Both the position numbers and the translations under genes were made by a program. Under the pieces are notes generated by a model. It searched no databases and was not told the origin of the DNA. It saw only the letters and a program-made list of their open reading frames with translations. From assembly GCF_013035315.1 (NCBI RefSeq), contig NZ_WQHP01000002.1, positions 372,001 through 436,000 of the forward strand: 64,000 nucleotides of DNA, in the 5' to 3' direction. Of this stretch, positions 52,662-59,525 are shown piece by piece. This DNA is from Ruegeria arenilitoris (GTDB taxonomy: Bacteria > Pseudomonadota > Alphaproteobacteria > Rhodobacterales > Rhodobacteraceae). The number at the start of each line of letters is the position of its first letter. Positions within the stretch are counted from its first letter, which is position 1.

Positions 52662-53432
52662 TTACTGATTGTCCCGCTTTCCCGTCTTGTTCAGAAATGC
52701 CTCCATCCCGGCCCGCGCTTCGGGAGAGGATTGGGCAATCGCCGCCGCAAGGCTTTCGGTAAAGAACCCATCGCTGGCGGACATGTCGTTGATGCGCGTA
52801 ATCGCCTGCATCATCATGTAATTGGACAGCGGCGCATTCTCTGTCACTCGCTTGGCCAGTTCCATCGCCTTGTCGAACACGGTTCCGTCCGGCTCGACAT
52901 AATGCGCCAGTCCCAGCTGCAACCCTTCGTCCGCGCCATAGCGGCGACCGGTTAGCATCATCTCCATCATCCGGCTGGCTCCGATGATCCGCCCAACGCG
53001 AACGGTTGCTCCACCACCGACAAAGATTGCACGGCGGCCTTCTGGCAGCTCATAGAACGTATCCTGCTGCGAGACCCGGATATGAGCGGTCATCGCCAGC
53101 TCCATCCCGCCGCCCAGCACACCGCCGTTCATTGCGGCCACAACCGGAACCCGGCCGTATTCGATCTTGTCAAAAATCCGGTGCCACAGGCGGCATTCGT
53201 GCATCGCCCCAGCGGCATCCCGCATCGAGTGCTCCAACAGGTCCAGTCCGGCGCAAAAATGCTGACCAGAACTACGGATCACCACCGCGCCGATCTCATC
53301 AGGAAGGGTGTCGAAATAGTGCTCGATCTCGAACAGGAGCCCGTGATTGATCGCATTGAACTTGGCAGGTCGGTCCAGTGTCAGGACGCCGATCGCACCG
53401 TCGATTTCCGTACTTATATGTGTGTATTCCAT
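52662..53432 (-). CDS. Enoyl-CoA hydratase/isomerase family protein
   Basis: A 256-residue crotonase-fold protein with IGVLTLDRPAKFNAIN, the oxyanion segments SSGQHFCAGLDLLEH and VVAAMNGGVLGGGMELAMTAHIRV, and LPEGRRAIFVGGGATVR, where the usual first catalytic Glu is not obvious. It may hydrate an enoyl-CoA or cleave a hydroxyacyl-CoA like feruloyl-CoA hydratase-lyases. It follows the SDR gene on the same strand with a 9-nt gap and forms a divergent pair with the CoA-ligase operon. Confidence 0.86.
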   Translation of the reverse strand: MEYTHISTEIDGAIGVLTLDRPAKFNAINHGLLFEIEHYFDTLPDEIGAVVIRSSGQHFCAGLDLLEHSMRDAAGAMHECRLWHRIFDKIEYGRVPVVAAMNGGVLGGGMELAMTAHIRVSQQDTFYELPEGRRAIFVGGGATVRVGRIIGASRMMEMMLTGRRYGADEGLQLGLAHYVEPDGTVFDKAMELAKRVTENAPLSNYMMMQAITRINDMSASDGFFTESLAAAIAQSSPEARAGMEAFLNKTGKRDNQ

Positions 53433-53441
53433 TGCCTAGCC

Positions 53442-54203
53442 TTACTTGGGTTCCAGACGGATCGCGCCATCCAGACGCACGCATTCTCCGTTCAGCATTG
53501 TGTTTTCGATCATATGCCCTGCCAGCCGTGCAAATTCGGCGGGCTGTCCAAGACGGGACGGAAAGGGCACCTTGGCCCCAAGACTGTCCTGAATTTCTTG
53601 CGGCAGCAAATCCATCATGGGCGTAGAAAATATGCCCGGGGCAATGGCCATGACCCGCACGCCCGAGCGGGCGAATTCCCGCGCTGCGGGCAAGGTCAGG
53701 CTGGCCACGCCCCCTTTTGAGGCCGAATAGGCCGCCTGCCCGATCTGCCCTTCGAACGCTGCCGCAGAGGCGGTGTTGATGATGATTCCACGCTCATTGT
53801 CTTCCAGCGGGTCGTTCTGCATGATCCGTTCGGCTGCAAGGCGCATCACGTTGAAGGTGCCGATCAGGTTGATTTGCACCGTCCGCGCGAACCCCTCCAA
53901 CGAAGCCGGACCGTTACGCCCAACAATCCTTTCTCCATGGGTGACGCCGGCACAGTTCACCAAGATTCGCGGCAAACCATTGGCCGCAGTCGCCGTCTCC
54001 AATGCCTTTTGCACCTCTTCCTCGCTGGTCACATCGCAGGGGGCAGCGACGGCCCCAAGACGCGTGGCCGCCTCTTGCAGCTTGTCACCCGGCAAATCAA
54101 AAAGAGCCACTTTTGCGCCTTGAGCGGAAAGAAACTCTGCCGTGGCCAAGCCCAGCCCCGAGGCACCACCGGTCACAATTGCGGACGCGTTTTCAATTCT
54201 CAT
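53442..54203 (-). CDS. Short-chain dehydrogenase (3-hydroxyacyl-CoA dehydrogenase type II-like)
   Basis: A 253-residue SDR resembling the type II 3-hydroxyacyl-CoA dehydrogenase group, with the cofactor motif AIVTGGASGLGLATAEFL and, in place of the plain YXXXK, QAAYSASKGGVASLTLPAAREF with the catalytic Tyr and Lys. The family tail TPMMDLLPQEIQDSLGAKVPFPSRLGQPAEFA is present. It would oxidise a 3-hydroxyacyl-CoA. The ATG at 54203 follows GGGAGACAACAC, which decides the start against an upstream codon. Confidence 0.87.
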   Translation of the reverse strand: MRIENASAIVTGGASGLGLATAEFLSAQGAKVALFDLPGDKLQEAATRLGAVAAPCDVTSEEEVQKALETATAANGLPRILVNCAGVTHGERIVGRNGPASLEGFARTVQINLIGTFNVMRLAAERIMQNDPLEDNERGIIINTASAAAFEGQIGQAAYSASKGGVASLTLPAAREFARSGVRVMAIAPGIFSTPMMDLLPQEIQDSLGAKVPFPSRLGQPAEFARLAGHMIENTMLNGECVRLDGAIRLEPK

Positions 54204-54302
54204 GTGTTGTCTCCCTGTCTGGCCACAGCGCAATGACGCAACGAAATCAAGCGATGATCTTGCGGCATCTCGTGTTGCGCCTTACCCCTTTGGCTTACCT
54301 TT

Positions 54303-54316
54303 AGTGAACGATCAAT
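54303..54316. promoter_or_regulatory. Half-degenerate AGTGA-N4-TCACT site
   Basis: AGTGA-ACGA-TCAAT keeps the left arm, the spacer and half of the right arm of the perfect site at 29628 and has the same TT before it. It lies between the divergent SDR and CoA-ligase genes, 5 nt from MarR-type site M4. Confidence 0.42.
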
Positions 54317-54321
54317 AATAC

Positions 54322-54335
54322 ATTTGCATACTAAC
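54322..54335. promoter_or_regulatory. MarR-type operator candidate M4 before the CoA ligase
   Basis: ATTTG-CATA-CTAAC, followed by AATTA, is the same as site M3 apart from one base of the spacer. It lies 74 nt before the CoA-ligase start and could serve both divergent operons. Confidence 0.65.
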
Positions 54336-54409
54336 AATTAATTGGGTAGCCTGTTTTTGCAATTCGCATCGCGCCGCAGACAAATTGGCCGGATGACAGG
54401 GAGAGGAAA

Positions 54410-56251
54410 ATGAGCAGTTCAGCCCAGCAAAGCGAGACGACCTTGTCACGCTCGCCCAAGTTCGCGCCAGCCAGTGTGCTTCGCGAAGACCTGGGCGATG
54501 GTGCATTCGTTCTGCGCAGCTCTTATCCGCTGGACATGAACGTGGGCTGTTTGTCCGAATATTTGGAACGATGGGCCATAGACGCACCGGACCGACTGTT
54601 TTTGGCCGAGCGCGGAGCCGATGATCGCTGGGTCAGCGTGACCTATTCAGAAACCCTGGCACAGACCAAGGCCTTGGCCGCCTTTTTGCTGAGCAAAGGG
54701 TTGAACAAGGACCGTCCACTGCTGATTCTGTCAGGTAATTCGGTGCGGCACGGATTGCTCATGCTCGCGGCCATGCATGTGGGTATTCCGGTTGTGCCGG
54801 TTTCAGTTCCTTACTCTCTGTTCGACGAGTCGCTGGCGAAACTGCGCCATATCGTCAAGACGACCAACCCCGGGATGGCTTATGCCGATGATGCCTCAGC
54901 CTACGCGCGGGCCTTTGACTATCTGGCCTCGGAAGACATCGAACTACTGTCTGATAACGGCGCGCAAACCTTTGACCAAGCTCTGCAATCCACAGCGGTC
55001 AACGCTGTAGATCAGGCAAGAGCAACCGTCAACAACGACACGAACGCCAAGGTCCTGTTCGCCTCGGGATCTACTGGGATGCCCAAAGGGGTCATCGTTA
55101 CGCAGGCCATGATGCTTGCCACGCAAGAGGCCGTGGTGAAAATCTGGCCATTTCTGGAAAGTGCACCACCGGTCATCGTGGACTGGCTACCGTGGAACCA
55201 TACGTTCGGCGGCAACTTCAATTTTAACATGATGTTGCGCAACGGCGGCAGTTTCTACATCGACGACGGCAAACCTGTACCGGGCGAGATCGAAAAAACG
55301 ATCCGTAACGTGCGCGACGTATCGCCGTCTCTGTTTTTCAACGTGCCGCGCGGCTTTGACATGTTGCTGCCCGCCCTGCGCGAGGATGCAGCCTTGCGCA
55401 GCGCGTTCTTCAAGCGGCTGGACCTGATCTTTTTCTCAGGCGCCGGGCTGCCGGACCATCTTTGGGAAGGCCTTGAACACCTGGGCCTTCAGGAACGCGG
55501 TGGGAAAATCCCGTTTGTCAGCGCCTGGGGCCTGACCGAGGCGATGATGGCCACGTGTGTCCATTTCCCCATCGACAAGGCCGGCGTGATCGGCGTGCCA
55601 GGACCGGGGTCTGAAATCAAATTTTTGCCCAATGGTGGCAAGCTGGAAATGCGGGTGCGCGGGCCTCATGTCACGACAGGCTACCTGAACAATCCTGAAA
55701 AAACGGCCGAGGCCTTCGACGAAGAGGGTTACTTTCTGACCGGCGACGCCGGACGGCTGCAAGACCCGGACGATCCGTCCAAAGGTATCGTGTTCGACGG
55801 GCGGATTTCCGAGAATTTCAAACTGATGACCGGAACCTGGGTCGCAGTCGGCAATCTGCGCGTGAACCTGTTGCAAACCCTCAGCCCCATCGCTTCGGAT
55901 GCGGTCATCACAGGGCACGACCGAACCGAGATCGGCGCATTGTTGTTTCTGAACGCTGATGAGTGCAAGGCACTGACAGGACGGGACGATACGCTGGCAG
56001 GCTATGCAAATGATCCCGCAGTACGGACCTTTATCGCCGAAAAGCTGGCCACCTATAACGCAGAGCAGATTGGCAGCGCCACGCGCGTGAAACGTGTGCG
56101 CATCGAACGCAACGCGCCGTCGGTCGAAAAAAATGAGATCACCGACAAAGGCTATATCAATCAGCGCCTCGCGTTGGAGCTGCGGGCTGACGCGGTCCTT
56201 CAGCTTTATGCCGGGACCGAAGACGTTATTTTGTCCGGAAAGGCATCCTGA
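54410..56251 (+). CDS. Feruloyl-CoA synthetase-like ligase
   Basis: A 613-residue ANL-superfamily ligase of the feruloyl-CoA synthase type. Diagnostic parts are the P-loop LFASGSTGMPKGVIV (about residues 216-230), DWLPWNHTFGGNFNFNMMLRNGG, FFSGAGLPDHLWE and SAWGLTEAMMAT. The C-terminal part, with ISENFKLMTGTWVAVGNLR, is longer than in common acyl-CoA synthetases, as in this subfamily. It would activate ferulate or another aromatic enoic acid. It overlaps the dehydrogenase start by one base and lies under MarR-type site M4. Confidence 0.86.
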   Translation: MSSSAQQSETTLSRSPKFAPASVLREDLGDGAFVLRSSYPLDMNVGCLSEYLERWAIDAPDRLFLAERGADDRWVSVTYSETLAQTKALAAFLLSKGLNKDRPLLILSGNSVRHGLLMLAAMHVGIPVVPVSVPYSLFDESLAKLRHIVKTTNPGMAYADDASAYARAFDYLASEDIELLSDNGAQTFDQALQSTAVNAVDQARATVNNDTNAKVLFASGSTGMPKGVIVTQAMMLATQEAVVKIWPFLESAPPVIVDWLPWNHTFGGNFNFNMMLRNGGSFYIDDGKPVPGEIEKTIRNVRDVSPSLFFNVPRGFDMLLPALREDAALRSAFFKRLDLIFFSGAGLPDHLWEGLEHLGLQERGGKIPFVSAWGLTEAMMATCVHFPIDKAGVIGVPGPGSEIKFLPNGGKLEMRVRGPHVTTGYLNNPEKTAEAFDEEGYFLTGDAGRLQDPDDPSKGIVFDGRISENFKLMTGTWVAVGNLRVNLLQTLSPIASDAVITGHDRTEIGALLFLNADECKALTGRDDTLAGYANDPAVRTFIAEKLATYNAEQIGSATRVKRVRIERNAPSVEKNEITDKGYINQRLALELRADAVLQLYAGTEDVILSGKAS

Positions 56252-57879
56252 TGATCGACTACACCGCCTCTGAGGCCGAAATTGCGTTTGTCCTGAAGCA
56301 TATCGGCCGTCCTGACCGCCTGCCCGATTGGAGCGATGATCTGGCTGAGGCCGTGATCCCAGCCCTCGCTCGATTTATCAACGCCGAAATCGCGCCATTG
56401 GACATGATCGGCGAAGATCAGGGCGCGCGGCTCGAGAACGGCCGTGTTCGTATGCCGCCAGAAATGGTGGCTGCGTATCGACGCTATTCCGGCGCGGGGT
56501 GGCCGGGGCTGTGCGCGCCTGAACCCTATGGCGGCCAAGACCTGCCCCATATTCTGGGCGCGGTTTTGGCGGACATGTTGGCGGGCGCGTGTATCTCGTA
56601 CGAAATGGTATTGAGTTTAGCGCAGGGTTGTATCCGGACGATCAGCGCATCGGGCAGTGACGATCAAAAGGCGCGGCTACTGCCGCCGTTGGTGTCGGGC
56701 GAATGGCTGGCGACCATGTGCCTGACCGAGCCGGACGCGGGCTCGGATCTGGGGCGCATCAAAACCATAGCCACACCGGACGGCGACGGGTATGCGCTGA
56801 GCGGCACCAAGATTTTTATTTCCGGTGGTGATCACGACTATACGGAAAACATTCTGCATCTGGTACTGGCGCGCGCGCCCGGTGCGGCTCCGGGGGTGCG
56901 AGGTCTGAGCCTGTTTGCCTGCCCAGCCGTTTTGCCGGACGGGAAACGTAACACGGTCCAGACCGTGCGCATCGAAGACAAGATGGGCATGCATGCCTCA
57001 CCCACATGCCAGATGGCTTTTGACAATGCGCGGGGCGAATTGCTGGGCGAAGAAGGCAAAGGCCTTGCCGCAATTTTCACCATGATGAACGCCGAGCGGC
57101 TGGACGTCGCCCTGCAGGCCGTGGGTCAGATGGACATCGCGTTTCAACGCGCTCGGACACATGCGACCGGTCGGCGACAAGGCACGACAGCCGAAGGGAC
57201 CGCTCTGATCACCGAACATGGGGATGTACAGCGTATGCTGCTGGATATTTACGCCCACACAATGGGCTGCCGGGCAATGGTCTATCGCACATTCGTGGAT
57301 ATGGAGCTGGGGGCCGATCAAGCTCTGTTGGATATTCTGACGCCCACCTGCAAGGCCTTTGCGACGGACGCGGTGAATGTAGCTTCAAGCCAGGCGGTGC
57401 AAATCCACGGCGGCTATGGGTTCTGCAAAGAGTACCGGGTCGAACAGATCATGCGCGACAGTCGCATCATGGCGATCTACGAAGGTACGAATGGCGTCCT
57501 TGCAAACGGCATTGCCCGTCGCGCGATCCGCGCCAATGGTGGCGCGGCAGCCGAGGCGTTTGCCGAGCTCGTTGCAAACGGGCCCAGCTCGATGGAGCTC
57601 GCCGATGCGATTGACGCCTGGAAGGCTGCCACCATTGCGATGCAGGGTTCCTCGGATATTGGCCCCTCGGTCGCCGACTACATACGTCTGACCGGGCTGG
57701 TCTATTTCGGCCGTGTCTGGGCCGATATGGAAGCTGCGGCAGACGCCGCACCGCAACCCGAATTGCTGCGCGCGGCTGCAGCCCATGTCCGATCCCGCAT
57801 CCTGCCAGAGGCCGGATTGCTGCGCCACCGCATTCTCAATCCTGAACCCACACATTCCGCGGCAATCTTTGCCGCCTGA
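56251..57879 (+). CDS. Acyl-CoA dehydrogenase (DmdC-like, long form)
   Basis: A 542-residue acyl-CoA dehydrogenase of the longer DmdC/AidB-related type. FAD and substrate motifs are CLTEPDAGSDLGRIKTIA and ISGGDHDYTENI, and the catalytic Glu is expected in RVEQIMRDSRIMAIYEGTNGVLANGI. Related enzymes dehydrogenate 3-methylmercaptopropionyl-CoA or phenylpropanoyl-type CoA esters. It starts at the last base of the ligase stop codon, so the two are tightly coupled. Confidence 0.87.
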   Translation: MIDYTASEAEIAFVLKHIGRPDRLPDWSDDLAEAVIPALARFINAEIAPLDMIGEDQGARLENGRVRMPPEMVAAYRRYSGAGWPGLCAPEPYGGQDLPHILGAVLADMLAGACISYEMVLSLAQGCIRTISASGSDDQKARLLPPLVSGEWLATMCLTEPDAGSDLGRIKTIATPDGDGYALSGTKIFISGGDHDYTENILHLVLARAPGAAPGVRGLSLFACPAVLPDGKRNTVQTVRIEDKMGMHASPTCQMAFDNARGELLGEEGKGLAAIFTMMNAERLDVALQAVGQMDIAFQRARTHATGRRQGTTAEGTALITEHGDVQRMLLDIYAHTMGCRAMVYRTFVDMELGADQALLDILTPTCKAFATDAVNVASSQAVQIHGGYGFCKEYRVEQIMRDSRIMAIYEGTNGVLANGIARRAIRANGGAAAEAFAELVANGPSSMELADAIDAWKAATIAMQGSSDIGPSVADYIRLTGLVYFGRVWADMEAAADAAPQPELLRAAAAHVRSRILPEAGLLRHRILNPEPTHSAAIFAA

Positions 57880-57895
57880 AAACCAAGGACCACAA

Positions 57896-58309
57896 ATGAC
57901 CGACTTTACCATCCCCGAACCCAGCCCACAGGCCGACGCGGCGTTTCGCGCCGGTCTGACCGCTGGGAAGTTCCTGATCCAACGGTCCAAAACGACGGGC
58001 GAATACAACTTTTATCCTCGGGTCCTGTCACCCACCACCGGCGCCGATGATCTGGAATGGGTCGAAGCCAGCGGCAAAGGCACGGTGTATGCATCGACCA
58101 TCATTCGACGCCCCGAGAAGTTCGGCGGTGACATCAATAACGTTCTGATCGACCTCGACGAAGGGCCCCGGATGTTCAGCCGGATCGTCGACGTGGACAA
58201 CGAGGCGATCACCATCGGTATGAAAGTGCAGGCCGTTGTCATGACCCCTGACTTTGGCCCCAACGCAAAATCCGGCGAACCCGCCGTATTCTTCAAGCCC
58301 GCGGAATAA
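57896..58309 (+). CDS. DUF35 OB-fold protein lacking the zinc ribbon cysteines
   Basis: A 137-residue DUF35-type OB-fold protein. In the N-terminal rubredoxin-like segment, where relatives have two Cys pairs (CXXC ... CXXC), this one reads IQRSKTTGEYNFYPRVLSPTTG with no cysteine at all, so it cannot hold zinc. The OB-fold part (GKGTVYASTIIRRP through MKVQAVVM) is normal. DUF35 proteins pair with thiolase-fold partners as acyl-CoA channels; its partner is surely the next gene, 11 nt downstream. Confidence 0.84.
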   Translation: MTDFTIPEPSPQADAAFRAGLTAGKFLIQRSKTTGEYNFYPRVLSPTTGADDLEWVEASGKGTVYASTIIRRPEKFGGDINNVLIDLDEGPRMFSRIVDVDNEAITIGMKVQAVVMTPDFGPNAKSGEPAVFFKPAE

Positions 58310-58320
58310 GGAGACCAAAC

Positions 58321-59469
58321 ATGGCACACGCACTTCGCGGCAAATCAGCAATCGTCGGCAAAGGCTATTGGGGTCTGGGGAAAACGCCCAACACGTCGCC
58401 CATGGAACTGATCGCCAAGGCCACGCAGAACGCGCTGTCCGATGCCGGAATGGACCTGTCCGAGATCGACGGTGTTTGCGGTGGGACGTTCTATCACTTC
58501 TTCCCTACCCTCTCGATTGCCGAGTATCTGGGGATCAAACCGACATGGGCCAACTCAGATATGGTGGGCGGCTCGTCCTTCATGTCCTACCTTGTCGAGG
58601 CGACCATGGCGATTCAGGCAGGCCTGTGTAATAACGTGCTGATCTGCTATGGCTCGAACGCAAAATCCGCTCGCGATCTCAACGGCCTGATCGAAACCCC
58701 GCAATGGGAACGTGCCTATGAGCCGATGGTTCCAGTGCCGGGCTATGCCTTCACCGCGCAGCGTTACATGCACGAGTTCAACGTACCCAAAGAGCATTTT
58801 GGCCACGTTGCAATCTCGGCCCGGAAATGGGCGCAGCTGAACCCAGATGCCACCATGCGGTCTGAGCTGACGATGGAAGAGTACCTGAATTCGCCTAAGG
58901 TCGCGGATCCGCTGGCTGTTCTGGACTGCTGCCTGATGTCAGATGGCGGCGCTGCGATCATCGTGACCTCGGCGGATCGCGCAAAAGACTATCAGGAGAA
59001 GCCCGCCTATTTCCTGGGTGGCGGCAATGCCATTTCCCATCGCGAAATCAGCCAGGCCCCTGTCCTGACAACGACCTGCGCCGCCGAAAGCTCAAAACGG
59101 GCGTTCGAAATGGCCGGGATTACCACAAAAGATGTGGACGTGGTCGAGCTGTACGACGCCTTCACCATCAATACTCTGTTGTTCCTTGAGGACATGGGTT
59201 TTGTGAAAAAGGGCGAAGCTGGTGCATTTGTGGCCGACGGCAACATCGCGCCGGGCGGATCGTTGCCGGTGAACACCAATGGCGGCGGTCTCAGCTGTGT
59301 GCACCCCGGCATGTACGGGTTATTCTGCCTGATCGAGGCCGCGACCCAAATCCGGGGCGACGGCGGCGACCGCCAGATCGAAGACGTGAACATCGCGATT
59401 GCCCATGGCAACGGCGGCACATTCTCGAACGAATTCACCACCGTCTTGGGTAGCGAAGCCGCGCTGTAA
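58321..59469 (+). CDS. Thiolase-fold protein, probable DUF35-partnered aldolase or acyltransferase
   Basis: A 382-residue thiolase-superfamily protein of the SCP-x/Ltp type. At the place of the nucleophilic Cys it has MVGGSSFMSY (residues 81-90), with Ser instead. The C-terminal catalytic loop reads GGGLSCVHPGMYGLF, with H328 kept and Y332 nearby. Thiolase-fold proteins that lack the Cys and pair with DUF35, such as the Ltp2 steroid side-chain enzymes, carry out retro-aldol cleavage of 3-hydroxyacyl-CoA. That reaction is therefore more likely here than classical thiolysis, but it is inferred. Confidence 0.82.
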   Translation: MAHALRGKSAIVGKGYWGLGKTPNTSPMELIAKATQNALSDAGMDLSEIDGVCGGTFYHFFPTLSIAEYLGIKPTWANSDMVGGSSFMSYLVEATMAIQAGLCNNVLICYGSNAKSARDLNGLIETPQWERAYEPMVPVPGYAFTAQRYMHEFNVPKEHFGHVAISARKWAQLNPDATMRSELTMEEYLNSPKVADPLAVLDCCLMSDGGAAIIVTSADRAKDYQEKPAYFLGGGNAISHREISQAPVLTTTCAAESSKRAFEMAGITTKDVDVVELYDAFTINTLLFLEDMGFVKKGEAGAFVADGNIAPGGSLPVNTNGGGLSCVHPGMYGLFCLIEAATQIRGDGGDRQIEDVNIAIAHGNGGTFSNEFTTVLGSEAAL

Positions 59470-59482
59470 AGAAAACAAGGAT

Positions 59483-59502
59483 TGAGGGGCGATTGCCCCT
59501 CA
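59483..59502. terminator. Hairpin at the end of the CoA-ligase operon
   Basis: TGAGGGGC-GATT-GCCCCTCA is a perfect 8-bp stem 13 nt after the thiolase-fold gene stop, between convergent genes. The following sequence (GTCATTCAAC) has no T-run. Confidence 0.6.
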
Positions 59503-59525
59503 GTCATTCAACGATGTGTCGTTCC

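Noticed and set aside
58321..59469. Calling the protein a classical acetyl-CoA acetyltransferase.
   Set aside because: The nucleophilic Cys position reads GGSSF and the gene is paired with a DUF35 gene, so a plain thiolase name would mislead.
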